Shown piece after piece: positions 8,182 through 17,144 of a stretch of 40,900 nt of DNA. The stretch is taken from assembly GCF_000400365.1 (NCBI RefSeq), contig NZ_BAOG01000142.1, positions 1-40,900 on the forward strand, in the 5' to 3' direction. The stretch's first letter is position 1. Each line of letters starts with the position of its first letter. A program made the position numbers and the translations under genes. The stretch comes from Vibrio jasicida CAIM 1864 = LMG 25398 (lineage in GTDB: Bacteria; Pseudomonadota; Gammaproteobacteria; Enterobacterales; Vibrionaceae). A model generated the notes under the pieces. That model searched no databases, was not told the origin of the DNA, and was given only the letters and a program-made list of their open reading frames with translations.

Positions 8182-8898
8182 CTACAACTTCAAAGAGTGT
8201 CGCATTCGTTGCCACTCTTTTTGTATCAGAACTTGGTAGCGTGTTGGTAAATCAATGTTGCTTGGGGTAGGTAGCAGTTCTGCCGCTTCTTGTAACGAGA
8301 GACCAGCAAAGGGATGTTGATCGTGGCAGCTGAGCAAGGTCATTGCCAAGGCATAGAAATCATCGTTCGTACTTGCCTGACCGATACGCAGACAAGGGCG
8401 TGTCGCACTATAGGCTCGGCTAACGGTTGTATGTGAATGCTCTCGGTATTTAGCATCAACTCGAATCACACTGCCAAAGTCGATAAGCCGAACTTGGTTA
8501 TTTGGCGTCACGATGACGTTGTGTGGCTTGATATCGCCATGCAGATATCCCGTTTTGTGTAGGTTTAGCAAAGCGAATTCAAGCTTGCTTATTAAACCTT
8601 GAGGTAATAAATCGGGCTCTATCGCGTTAAGTGTTTTGCCTTCAAGATACTGGCTCATTAACCAGTCGGCGTGGTTTTGCGAGCCATAACCGTGAAAGTT
8701 TGCCCAGTAATCCGACGCGTATTTGGATAGAAAGTCCGCTTCAGCCATCAAGGCCCGTTTCTCAGCCAAACTGCGCGCTACCTTGATGACCACAGAACCA
8801 TAAAGTTTGTGCTCGCACTGAAACACGTTTTCGCTCAAAGGCGCTACATAAGTAACGCCACAAGCTCTAAATAGGGTTTGATTGGCGAACGTGTTCAT
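8182..8898 (-). CDS. T6SS-linked Ser/Thr protein kinase (PpkA-like kinase domain only)
   Basis: This soluble kinase of about 238 residues is the last gene of the T6SS run. Numbering from the GTG at 8901, one codon before the ATG used here, the kinase core is visible: VVIK with Lys40, Glu54 as the likely salt-bridge partner, the catalytic loop HGDIKPHN (121-128) with Asp123 and Asn128, and DFG at 141-143. The glycine-rich loop is not recognisable in the region before Lys40. It has no membrane segment and no C-terminal sensor, unlike the longer PpkA of Pseudomonas. In PpkA-type systems the kinase phosphorylates the FHA protein, which is also encoded here; that target is an inference. No PppA phosphatase is nearby. 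The start is either GTG 8901, overlapping the tssM stop, or ATG 8898. Confidence 0.85.
   Translation of the reverse strand: MNTFANQTLFRACGVTYVAPLSENVFQCEHKLYGSVVIKVARSLAEKRALMAEADFLSKYASDYWANFHGYGSQNHADWLMSQYLEGKTLNAIEPDLLPQGLISKLEFALLNLHKTGYLHGDIKPHNVIVTPNNQVRLIDFGSVIRVDAKYREHSHTTVSRAYSATRPCLRIGQASTNDDFYALAMTLLSCHDQHPFAGLSLQEAAELLPTPSNIDLPTRYQVLIQKEWQRMRHSLKL
8192..8225 (+). terminator. Intrinsic terminator of the second HD-GYP gene, inside the 3' end of the kinase gene
   Basis: AAAGAGTG (8192-8199) pairs with CACTCTTT (8213-8220), and Ts follow on the plus strand. It lies about 40 bases after the HD-GYP stop. On the minus strand the same bases encode the last residues of the kinase, so the convergent genes share this DNA. 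The A-run on the other side could also let it act on the minus strand, but it would then lie before the kinase stop. Confidence 0.7.
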
Positions 8899-8900
8899 CA

Positions 8901-11900
8901 CTAAATGCTCGCAGGTAACACAAAGCCCGCAAAGAAGTTCGGTACGAACGGATTGTTCTGACCTTGAGTTTTAATCGTTAAGCGAACCTTATCGCCATTG
9001 TAATCAAACTCAAGCTGAGTGCTTTGCGAAGAGGTTGAAGTGACGCGCGGCTCAATCAAGCGGAACCATGCCCAACTGCCTTTAAACTGTTCATTGGCAA
9101 TCGGCGTTGCTTGTTTTTGTAGACGCACCGTTAATGCATCTTGCGCGACAGAATCACCTTTCCAGCTTTGTTGTGTCCACAGCATTGGACCGTGTTGATA
9201 AGTGAAAATCGGTTTTTCAGCACGAATGGAAAACTCAGTCAGCGCCGAGCTCATTTCTGTTGGTTTCATCTGGAATTGAATCGCGACGTTTTTTGGATCA
9301 GCTAAAAACAGGGCAGAGCGAATGTCTTTGGCTTTATCAAACATCAGCCAAATCGCAGGATCTAACGCAAAACCAGTATTTGGCAATAAGCCGGACATAA
9401 ACGGCGCTCGTTGCTCTGTCGAGAAGCCTTTCAACATGGTTTGATAGAAGGTGTCCAATGTGCCATCTGTCTTGAAGAAGGCAGCAACATCCGCCGTGCT
9501 TGCGTCGCTGTTCGCACTTTTCTTAAACGGGTAGAAAGCCGCGATCGAGTTTTCATAAGGCTGGTAGACTTCGCTGTTCCACATACTATTAAGGTATTGG
9601 TGAGCCAAGTTCATCACTAACTCATTGGTTTGCACTGTCACATAGTCAATCACTTCACCGGATAGCGGTGGCTGAGAATCGGTCAATGACGCCAACTGTG
9701 CGACCGGATTTTGCGCTTTTAAACCGGCTGATAACGTTTCGTAAGCCACTTTGTCTGGCGTGTTGGATTTGTAGAACTGATCGAGCCATTTAGCCGTGTT
9801 CGCAAAACCTTCCAGCACGGAATCTATTGGTTTCTTACCCTGATCGTCTGGCGTCACTTGTTTGTGGAAATCATTAAACGTCAGTGTGATTTGTCGAGCT
9901 GATTCTTTCTTCTCGTTGTCTTGCGCAGCATCGGCAATCTCTTCATCGGTCTTCTTCTTCGCATCTTTTGGCTCAGGTAGAAGAACCGAAGTGTAGTTGC
10001 TGATGGTGGTAAACAGCTTAGACATTGGATTGTTTGAGGCATTGTTGAGCACGTTCAAGCTGGCATTCAACTGCTCAGAACCGGAAATGGTTTTCACCTC
10101 GATGCTATTAATAAAATCGCGCCAGTAATTGATGTAATCGTTCTGGTACATGCGCTTCAAGTCGTGGCTGATTCGGTGCATTTCTAGTGCACTTGGGGCT
10201 TGGCCTGCGATGCCTTCATAAGCGGATAACGCTTCGATAAGAAGAGGGGACTCGACCGAAAGATCCAGCTCGTTAAAGCCAGTCGGTGTGTACAAGTAAG
10301 GCACGAAATAACCCACGTAGCCAGGTTTGAATTGATATATCTGATTGAAGTTAGAGCCAAGTTCTTTACGCACGTCGATGCGCTTCTCGTACGCATGATC
10401 GTTCAAAATGTGTTGGTAGAGTAGCGTCTCGATGTTGGATTGATTGATGACTTGCTTCGCCAGCCCTTCAAGCTCTTGATTGGCAGTTGTCGCCACCAAG
10501 TGCTGGTTAAACACATCGTCGAGCAACACTTTGAGCTGAGCTACATTGGTTTTGTCTGCTTCGCCTTGGTGCTCTAAGTTTGCTAGGAAGTAGCTTTTGA
10601 GCTCTTCAATGTTGGTGCGATTTTTATCAAACAACAGTCGATAGTCATTCAACAATTCGAGCGTTCTGGCTTGATCTTCCAAGTTCACATACACATACAA
10701 GTCGCTCTCAATGGTGTGCGCCATAGAAGGGATCTGCACTTGTTGCAGCTCTTTGGTGTAAGCCGCTTCAACTTCTGGTTTGATGGTCGCATTCGGTAGG
10801 AATGGCAATGTATACCAAGGTTCAGGCTCCTGATATAGCGCGTAAATGCGATGCATGGTGTACAGGTTTGGAATGTTGCCCACCAAATCTTCTTTGCTGT
10901 ATGGCTGTGCTGCGATCGCTTCTTTGTAACGCTCTAACATGCCATCGGCTTTGGCTTCACGATTGGTTTGATAATCGAAGTCGAGCTTGAGAATCGTCAG
11001 TGTACCAATCAATAAACCGAGCCAAATTAGGGTGTAGGCGGTTTGGCTGAACCACAACCAATTCTCTTTATGGCGGTTAACCCCGACTAAAGTGTTTTCA
11101 TTTAGCACAACATGAGACATCAAATGCTGGGCGAACAAGGTTTGTTGAACGGGCATTTGTTGGTGTTGCTGATATTGCTCATTGCCGAGGGATTGATTGA
11201 CCACGTTCGCGAGTAAATCATGCTGCGCGAAATCACTGCCACTGTGGGTAAAGTAGAAGCCGCGGAAGTTGAGCCCATCTGTGTATTGGTCACCTCGATG
11301 CAAACGCTGTAAGAAGTGCCACAAATTCTGTTTAAGCAGACCAAATTGGTATGGCGCACCGCAAATGGCATTGCGGAAATCTTGGTTAAGCTGCGCTCCC
11401 AACGCATTGCTCATGTTCGAGATTAACTGACCGATGAGGTGGTCGTATTCGTCATTGAACCAATCGGCATCAATGCCACCATGTTTTTGCACTGGGCTGG
11501 TGGCGCCGAACACTTCATTGCGTCTCGCTTCATCAAACGCAGAAAAGAACTGACAGAAATCGCTCACTTGACCCATGTTGGTTAGGACATTGTAGACAGG
11601 TAAGTTCAAACCAAATGAACGATTGAATGCTTTGATTTGCGATTTCAATTGGTCGGCTTTTTGTGAAAGGGTTTCACTATTGCCAACTAACTGTTCAATT
11701 TCTGTGGTGAGCAACAAGCCGTTAATCGCTTGTCTCGGACGCCATTTATTTAGGCACTGACACAGTGTTTTTAAGTAAAGCGGTTGCTGATCTTCGCCCA
11801 TGCTGACGGAAATGAGAATTGAGTGTTCACTGAGCCAAAATAGAATCGGAAACTCAATGTCATTACCAAAGTCATCCACCTTATAAGCTTCGTAACCCAT

Positions 11901-12290
11901 CTGCGTGATGATGCTTTTGTCTTTGCTTGGGTTATCACTGAGTAACAGATAAATCGGCTGATCGTAACGGCTGGTTAAGCGCTTTTTACGTTTTTGTAGG
12001 CCGAGCATTTTCTTGAAGTGGAAGGTGAGTAACTTGGAGCGTTTGATGATTAGTGCACGTTCTTGGTCTTGCTCAAGACTCTTTTTCACCTTGCGATTGA
12101 TTAACCAAAAGCAAAGCCCAGCAGACAGCAGTGCCACAATGGCTGTCGTGATGACGCCTGTCCATAAGAAATCAGGATACGCAACAAACCAAGTCAGTAA
12201 GCCGCCTAAGATTGCCAGAAGCAGAAGGGTAACAAGGCTCCAAATGATTGCCTTTTTTCTTGTCGGTGTGTTTGGGTTGTCTTGCGTCAT
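8901..12290 (-). CDS. tssM: T6SS inner-membrane complex protein TssM (IcmF family) with degenerate NTPase motifs
   Basis: This 1129-residue protein should form the T6SS trans-envelope channel with TssL and TssJ. Two membrane segments lie at about 13-36 and 41-64 and a third at about 413-437, with a large periplasmic part after it, the normal TssM layout. The cytoplasmic domain between them lacks a Walker A: at 118-126 the sequence is SDNPSKDKS where GxxGxGKT is expected. The following ILIDTAG-type motif is also replaced, by ILISVSMG near 158-165. Nucleotide hydrolysis therefore looks lost. The Walker site is known to be dispensable in some T6SSs and needed in others. The ATG overlaps the tssL stop as ATGA, indicating tight coupling. 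Size and C-terminus appear intact, so this is not a pseudogene. Confidence 0.93.
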   Translation of the reverse strand: MTQDNPNTPTRKKAIIWSLVTLLLLAILGGLLTWFVAYPDFLWTGVITTAIVALLSAGLCFWLINRKVKKSLEQDQERALIIKRSKLLTFHFKKMLGLQKRKKRLTSRYDQPIYLLLSDNPSKDKSIITQMGYEAYKVDDFGNDIEFPILFWLSEHSILISVSMGEDQQPLYLKTLCQCLNKWRPRQAINGLLLTTEIEQLVGNSETLSQKADQLKSQIKAFNRSFGLNLPVYNVLTNMGQVSDFCQFFSAFDEARRNEVFGATSPVQKHGGIDADWFNDEYDHLIGQLISNMSNALGAQLNQDFRNAICGAPYQFGLLKQNLWHFLQRLHRGDQYTDGLNFRGFYFTHSGSDFAQHDLLANVVNQSLGNEQYQQHQQMPVQQTLFAQHLMSHVVLNENTLVGVNRHKENWLWFSQTAYTLIWLGLLIGTLTILKLDFDYQTNREAKADGMLERYKEAIAAQPYSKEDLVGNIPNLYTMHRIYALYQEPEPWYTLPFLPNATIKPEVEAAYTKELQQVQIPSMAHTIESDLYVYVNLEDQARTLELLNDYRLLFDKNRTNIEELKSYFLANLEHQGEADKTNVAQLKVLLDDVFNQHLVATTANQELEGLAKQVINQSNIETLLYQHILNDHAYEKRIDVRKELGSNFNQIYQFKPGYVGYFVPYLYTPTGFNELDLSVESPLLIEALSAYEGIAGQAPSALEMHRISHDLKRMYQNDYINYWRDFINSIEVKTISGSEQLNASLNVLNNASNNPMSKLFTTISNYTSVLLPEPKDAKKKTDEEIADAAQDNEKKESARQITLTFNDFHKQVTPDDQGKKPIDSVLEGFANTAKWLDQFYKSNTPDKVAYETLSAGLKAQNPVAQLASLTDSQPPLSGEVIDYVTVQTNELVMNLAHQYLNSMWNSEVYQPYENSIAAFYPFKKSANSDASTADVAAFFKTDGTLDTFYQTMLKGFSTEQRAPFMSGLLPNTGFALDPAIWLMFDKAKDIRSALFLADPKNVAIQFQMKPTEMSSALTEFSIRAEKPIFTYQHGPMLWTQQSWKGDSVAQDALTVRLQKQATPIANEQFKGSWAWFRLIEPRVTSTSSQSTQLEFDYNGDKVRLTIKTQGQNNPFVPNFFAGFVLPASI

Positions 12291-13540
12291 CGTGACTCAA
12301 CCTCGCTTTGTTTGTTTTTGTTATGCACCACTAAGCCGTTGACGTTGGCATTCTCTCGATACCAATTATTGATGGTTTTAGCTTGGTCTGCGTTATCACA
12401 TCGAACAATGACGCGAACGTATGAATTGATGTTATCCGCGACAGGTTGATAGTTGGATGTCGGCAGTTGGGCGATAAACTTCTCGGCGTTTTTAAGGTTA
12501 GAGAAGGTTGCAAGTTGCACCAACCAATCAGTATCTGCTGTAGGGCTCGTCGTTGGATTGCTCTTCGCTTCTGTCGTGGGTGTTTTCGCTCGTGGCGTCA
12601 CGGCTTTTGGTTGGCTCGGCGCTGTACGAGGTGGTTGAGTGGTATTTACCGCGACTTTATTGCCTTTTAAATCGTCGTCAGTGCTGACATACACGATGTC
12701 TTCCGCACGACCAGATTCAATATAGCGCTGGCTGTACTCACCAAGCTGAACAAAATCACGTGCCCGCTGTGGTTTGGTTTTGTTGTACCAGAAATAGGTC
12801 AGAGCAACGCTCAAACCAATGATAGTTAGGAAAAATAGAGTGGTGACAAGGTAACGTTTCTTGCGCGTTGGCTTACGTGTTTTAGGTACCGAAACCTTAG
12901 TATGACAATAGATTCCACCGGCTTGTCGGTACTGACTTAAAATCTGCTCTAAGCGGTAGGTAAAACTCTTTAGCTGTTCGCTGCCTGTTTCGCGGTACTG
13001 ACCTTTAAACCCGATATTGAGGAACAGGTAAACCACTTCTAATAAGTCGATCAGCTTGTGTGGTTGGCGCGCTGCTTTCTCAGCCACAGTAAAGAAAAGC
13101 TCACCGCCGTTGCGCATACCAAATAGTTCACTGAGTAAGGTTTTGTTTTCCCACCCACGTTTCTCACCCCAATCGGTGTAGACAATCAATTCATCCAAAA
13201 CCACGGCATACAGGAAACAGAGCTTGTCGATCACGGCGACTGGGTAGGTCAACTCGGCACCTTTGGTTTTAATTTCATTAATGGAAGCCACCAGTTGATG
13301 CCTGAGCGTGGTGATGTCTTCGGGCTCCGGTAAAGTGTTGATCTTGAGCGTGACAGCCAATAACTCAGAACTGATGTTGATCAGCTGATTCTCGGCTTTA
13401 TCGAAATGATGTAAGAACCCAATATTGGCTTGCGCAGCGTTGACCGAATGCCATTTTACGTCAGGCATGTCGGTATCTTTACTCACGAAGTCATTTTCGC
13501 TGCTGTCCCAAACTAAGGTATCTTCATCCAAATAGTTCAT
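12287..13540 (-). CDS. tssL: T6SS inner-membrane protein TssL (DotU family) with C-terminal SPOR domain
   Basis: This 417-residue TssL has a cytoplasmic DotU domain (about 40-210, including LDELIVYTDWG), a single TM at about 230-252, a Pro/Thr-rich periplasmic linker (about 300-336) and a C-terminal SPOR domain (about 338-405, opening WLVQLATF). SPOR domains bind denuded peptidoglycan, so this subunit probably anchors the TssJLM complex to the cell wall. That role is more often filled by an OmpA-like extension or by the separate protein TagL; SPOR is a rarer solution. The ATG at 13540 has GAGGT eight bases upstream. It lies six bases after tssK and overlaps tssM by four bases. Confidence 0.93.
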   Translation of the reverse strand: MNYLDEDTLVWDSSENDFVSKDTDMPDVKWHSVNAAQANIGFLHHFDKAENQLINISSELLAVTLKINTLPEPEDITTLRHQLVASINEIKTKGAELTYPVAVIDKLCFLYAVVLDELIVYTDWGEKRGWENKTLLSELFGMRNGGELFFTVAEKAARQPHKLIDLLEVVYLFLNIGFKGQYRETGSEQLKSFTYRLEQILSQYRQAGGIYCHTKVSVPKTRKPTRKKRYLVTTLFFLTIIGLSVALTYFWYNKTKPQRARDFVQLGEYSQRYIESGRAEDIVYVSTDDDLKGNKVAVNTTQPPRTAPSQPKAVTPRAKTPTTEAKSNPTTSPTADTDWLVQLATFSNLKNAEKFIAQLPTSNYQPVADNINSYVRVIVRCDNADQAKTINNWYRENANVNGLVVHNKNKQSEVESR

Positions 13541-13546
13541 AGCTTA

Positions 13547-14878
13547 CTACCTCAGTGCGTACAGCATCACTTCTAGGTCGCCAACACGTGTATCGACGTG
13601 CAGCGCCAGTGCATCGCGGTTTTCAATCATTTCTAACCAATTGCGGTCTGACGTATCCACTTCAAAATACGCTGTGCCTTGCATCGGTTTTAGTTCACTT
13701 GGCGCAACAGGAAGCGGCGTCAGTTGCACGCCAGAAAGGGCATTACGCACAATCTCGACAATCTTGTTATTGCTGCTAAGTTTGGCTGCTGCAGGGAACA
13801 ACTCGTTGAGCTCGGTGCTGCTGATATTAGAACGGACACTGAGAACGAATCGGCGATCGGACAGGTTGTGACCATCTTTTACCAAGGTGCGCAGCAAGCG
13901 GCGTCGCTCAAACAATGAAGTGTCGAAGGCGAACTCAATCACAGAGTCTTGCTGAACCAGCGTGAGCATATTGCGCAGATTCGAAAAAAGCGGATTAAAG
14001 CAATCGTACAGACGATGGAAATCCAACGGTTGACATGGTTCTGGAATTGCGGGTGTGGATGCCATGACTTGCGCTTCAAACTTGCGTAGCTCCAAATAAA
14101 GCTGATGGGTTTGAAACTTTGGATTCGACAAGGACAAATCAAACCACGGAAGCCAAGTGTTGAGTGTTTGCAGCCACAGGTAATCCTGCATCATCGACTG
14201 CGGACTCTTTTGTCCTTGTCCAGCTTGAATACGTTTGAGCAAGCTGGTGGCACGGTTGGACGTGAGGGCATGAATCTCTTTCAAACGTTCAACCAATAGC
14301 TGTGATGCACCATAGTGCAAACACGCAGGAATAAAGGAACGGTCTAGCATCACTTCGCCCGTTTCGCTGCATTCCAACACCTTGGCGAAAGGTATGAGGG
14401 TAAAGCCTGAAGTGTCTTCGCCTTCTAGTTTAATCGCTATATTGAGCTGCGCGACGTCCACCTCAACGCTGGCATTCTCAGAGGTTGAAGTATCAAACAC
14501 ATTGATGGTTCGTGTGAGATAGCGGCTTTGTTCCGATTCATCATTGGCGTAATCATTATTGCCTTGCAGAGAAACAGGCAATGCTAAGTAAGCCATTTTC
14601 TCAATCGTACCGTGCGGCACATCTCTGGCGACTTCGCGTTTCAGTTCGAAATGCGTGCCATCTGGGAACAACCCTGCGCTAGAAGAGACGGAAAGCTTGC
14701 CAATTTTAAGAAGATCGTGATTGATCACCAAGTCGGTCACACCATAGTAAGGGGCATAACCAGCAAGCGTTTCGACGTTTTGTCTGACGTAGTTTTGTGT
14801 GTATCTGTCTTGTTGTTGAAAGTGTTGTGGGGCAATGAACATACCTTCTTGCCAAACGACCTTTTTATATGCGTCCAC
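13547..14878 (-). CDS. tssK: T6SS baseplate protein TssK
   Basis: This 443-residue protein has the TssK N-terminus, with VVWQEGMFIAPQHFQQQ at about residues 7-23, the family hallmark. Length is typical. TssK trimers link the baseplate wedges (TssEFG) to the cytoplasmic parts of TssL and TssM. The start codon is GTG at 14876-14878, preceded by AGGGA at good spacing; no ATG start fits the family N-terminus better. The gene lies between tssJ (26-base gap) and tssL (6-base gap) in the usual J-K-L-M order. Confidence 0.95.
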   Translation of the reverse strand: MDAYKKVVWQEGMFIAPQHFQQQDRYTQNYVRQNVETLAGYAPYYGVTDLVINHDLLKIGKLSVSSSAGLFPDGTHFELKREVARDVPHGTIEKMAYLALPVSLQGNNDYANDESEQSRYLTRTINVFDTSTSENASVEVDVAQLNIAIKLEGEDTSGFTLIPFAKVLECSETGEVMLDRSFIPACLHYGASQLLVERLKEIHALTSNRATSLLKRIQAGQGQKSPQSMMQDYLWLQTLNTWLPWFDLSLSNPKFQTHQLYLELRKFEAQVMASTPAIPEPCQPLDFHRLYDCFNPLFSNLRNMLTLVQQDSVIEFAFDTSLFERRRLLRTLVKDGHNLSDRRFVLSVRSNISSTELNELFPAAAKLSSNNKIVEIVRNALSGVQLTPLPVAPSELKPMQGTAYFEVDTSDRNWLEMIENRDALALHVDTRVGDLEVMLYALR

Positions 14879-14904
14879 TAGATTTCCCTATCTACTGAAT
14901 TGAG

Positions 14905-15387
14905 TTAAAAAACATCCCACCAAGGCGAATCTGGTGTCACGGTTTGCAATGCTGCTTTGTTACCGCTTATCTTTAACTGGATATATTGTTCTTCTTCCTG
15001 AGGCGTGGTTGTCACTACCGTCGCCGTGCTTGCATCATATTCGGCAAATTCCACCAATACGCCGATGTATTGAGTGGTCTTGTTGATGTCTAAGGTTTGT
15101 TTGCTATTGCTGTCTGGCATCACCACGGGCAGCACTTGTTTCGACACCAAGTTTGCGCCTAATAGGCTCACGTCATCGTTGTACAAATCGATAAACGGCA
15201 ATTGCTTAAACTGCTGGGCATCGGTCAGTTGATACAAGCGCACTACCACGGGATTGGTACTGTTGTTGGCACTTGGGTTTATCGTCTTCTCTGCGCTTAC
15301 CGCCAATTGATATTGCGTCACAACCGGTGTTGGGTCGGATGAACACCCCACCAAAGCGAAAGCGAGTAAACTAAGCCAAATCTTCAT
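14905..15387 (-). CDS. tssJ: T6SS outer-membrane lipoprotein TssJ
   Basis: This 160-residue lipoprotein has a short signal peptide ending in the lipobox LVGC, with Cys15 as the lipidated residue. Ser follows at +2, which favours sorting to the outer membrane. The mature domain has the TssJ transthyretin-like character, with VVVRLYQL followed by the conserved FxxLPFIDLYNDD segment. TssJ anchors the periplasmic end of TssM to the outer membrane. The ATG shares one base with the stop of the upstream FHA gene (TGATG), implying translational coupling. Confidence 0.93.
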   Translation of the reverse strand: MKIWLSLLAFALVGCSSDPTPVVTQYQLAVSAEKTINPSANNSTNPVVVRLYQLTDAQQFKQLPFIDLYNDDVSLLGANLVSKQVLPVVMPDSNSKQTLDINKTTQYIGVLVEFAEYDASTATVVTTTPQEEEQYIQLKISGNKAALQTVTPDSPWWDVF

Positions 15388-16325
15388 CAGCTTTCCTCGC
15401 TTTGCTTTTGCATGTTTTCCATAAACATCGCTTTGAACTGGCGACGAAAATCACCGTTGTCTTGTCGATGTTGGAAGTGCTTGCGGTAAATTTTCCAATA
15501 CTTCTTGTCTTTGCTGCTGAACAGACCGCCAGATACAAATTCGCTAAATTGATTCTCTAGTTGGTTCGGAGCGAATTCATTGAGGAACTGATCGAGTGTT
15601 TTATCCAAGGCATCAAACAAAGCATCATGTACAAGCGGTGGGTTGCGAAGGTATTGCTGATTCTTCTCAGTAATCGTAATCAGCTTTTCGATAGAGGCTT
15701 CCAGCTCTGATGTTGGAAGGTGGTCTCCCGGAAGGTACTCAATCTCCGTAGAACGCTCCATTGCTTGCTGCTGTTTCGACACTTCATCCACTTCAAAGTG
15801 ATCCGCCAGTTCGTCATCGTCGATGTCTTCAAACGGGTCGGAGGAGAAGGGGTCATCGCTCATTACATTCTGGTGGGAGTAATGAACTTCCGATTTCACG
15901 GGTTCGACGATATCTCCTTCATCGAGAAAATCGACATTGTCTTCTAGTTGCAGGTCGAACTTGGTCGCAAAGAGGTCATCGGATTGCTCTTCGACAGGCG
16001 CTTTGCTCGACGTGAGTGTTGATACCAACATCGAATAGCTTTCGATCTTTAAAATGTCGCCATCGTTGAGTGGGTAATCTTTGTCTCTCACCATGGCTTT
16101 ATCGTTGAGGCGAGCCGGGTTCTTGCCGCTACTCTTCACCAAATAACCTGTTTCAGTGAGACGAATTTGTCCGTGAATACGCGAGATGCGCTTTGATTGA
16201 TCGGGCAATGCCACCTCACAAGAAGCAGAACGCCCAAACTGCCCGCCAGACTCGGGCAAATAGATGACTCTTGAAGTCACCACCTCTTCAGAGGGTACAG
16301 AAATCAAATGTATGCTGATCGCCAC
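15387..16325 (-). CDS. tagH: T6SS FHA-domain protein (TagH/Fha type)
   Basis: This 312-residue cytoplasmic protein has an N-terminal FHA domain (about 1-105) with the phosphothreonine-binding residues visible: Gly31-Arg32, Ser48-Arg49-x-His51 and Asn69/Asn74. An acidic linker (about 110-190) leads to a C-terminal region (about 200-300) resembling the T6SS FHA-associated domain. In systems with PpkA-like kinases, the FHA protein is the phosphorylation target and promotes assembly. The kinase gene at the end of the operon fits this, but phosphorylation is not shown by sequence. The start is GTG at 16323-16325 with AGGG seven bases upstream. Confidence 0.9.
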   Translation of the reverse strand: MAISIHLISVPSEEVVTSRVIYLPESGGQFGRSASCEVALPDQSKRISRIHGQIRLTETGYLVKSSGKNPARLNDKAMVRDKDYPLNDGDILKIESYSMLVSTLTSSKAPVEEQSDDLFATKFDLQLEDNVDFLDEGDIVEPVKSEVHYSHQNVMSDDPFSSDPFEDIDDDELADHFEVDEVSKQQQAMERSTEIEYLPGDHLPTSELEASIEKLITITEKNQQYLRNPPLVHDALFDALDKTLDQFLNEFAPNQLENQFSEFVSGGLFSSKDKKYWKIYRKHFQHRQDNGDFRRQFKAMFMENMQKQSEES

Positions 16326-16328
16326 TTG

Positions 16329-17135
16329 TTATCCCTCGCATTTAGCCAACGCTGTGTTGAAAGCGGTTAAGAAACCAGAATATTTGTCCAAAAAGCGGTT
16401 AGAAAAATACACGCCCATTGGCTTGGTTTCGAATACTTGAGAATAGAAGTAATCGCTTGGAAGAGAGGCTTGGCTTATTTCCGTGTGAAACACTCGTTCA
16501 TCTTCCAGTGCGACGTCAATTTCTCTTTGTTTTAAAAGCCTTAGTAAAACCTTAGCATCTCGTGGCTGCTTAACGACGTTGTATCCATTACGTTTCAGCC
16601 AAAACCATGTGCTTGAGCCAAATTCTGCCGAGAACTTAAGGTTCAACTTTGACAAATCATCAAGCTTAGGCTTTACACCGGGACCAAAATACCAACGCAG
16701 TTTTTGCTCGGTAATGGGAGCAGACAACGTTGCGTAGCTGTCATGTTCTCTGGTTTTCGGCGAGACGAAAAAGCCATGTTGTTGACCACTGTGCACGTGA
16801 AGCTGTGCGTCAGACCATTCTGTCATGGTCAGTTGGTAAGGTTGTCCCATTTCGCCCAGCGCGCATTTGACGCGATTAAGCGCAAACCCATCCATGTTTT
16901 GATTTTGGTGAGTTTGGTACGGTGCCCATTTGTGGGTCGCAAGCAGCAATCGATCGGGACCAATCCAAACTTGTGCCCATGCTTCGAACGAGAATAGGGC
17001 ACCAAGCAAAATAAACAGCGATGAAACCAGCTTGGTTATTTTGCGGAAAAAGCTCACCCCACAGCTGACCGCCGCCTCTTGAACAAGAATCGAGGTGGTG
17101 ACGAGATGGGGTGAATGTACGCTTCTAAACATCAT
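16329..17135 (-). CDS. SBP_bac_3-like periplasmic protein inside the T6SS operon
   Basis: This protein of up to 268 residues resembles the amino-acid-binding solute-binding fold (SBP_bac_3): an opening HKWAPYQ strand with a following aromatic/gly segment, a WSDAQLHVHSGQQHGFF stretch, and a later ITEQKLRWYFGPG hinge. A hydrophobic segment at about 36-50 ends in EAWAQ, which looks like signal peptidase cleavage after Ala54. The first 28 residues are an unusually long extension, so the real start may be internal (for example GTG at 17054), though no good SD decides it. No ABC transporter genes are near. It sits between clpV and the FHA gene with tiny gaps, so it is co-transcribed with the T6SS. 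It might sense or bind a ligand in the periplasm; its function is unknown. Confidence 0.75.
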   Translation of the reverse strand: MMFRSVHSPHLVTTSILVQEAAVSCGVSFFRKITKLVSSLFILLGALFSFEAWAQVWIGPDRLLLATHKWAPYQTHQNQNMDGFALNRVKCALGEMGQPYQLTMTEWSDAQLHVHSGQQHGFFVSPKTREHDSYATLSAPITEQKLRWYFGPGVKPKLDDLSKLNLKFSAEFGSSTWFWLKRNGYNVVKQPRDAKVLLRLLKQREIDVALEDERVFHTEISQASLPSDYFYSQVFETKPMGVYFSNRFLDKYSGFLTAFNTALAKCEG

Positions 17136-17144
17136 GATTCGTTA

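Noticed and set aside
8901..12290. tssM as a pseudogene because of lost Walker A
   Set aside because: The frame is open over 1129 residues, the three membrane segments are in place, and overlaps with neighbours are intact.
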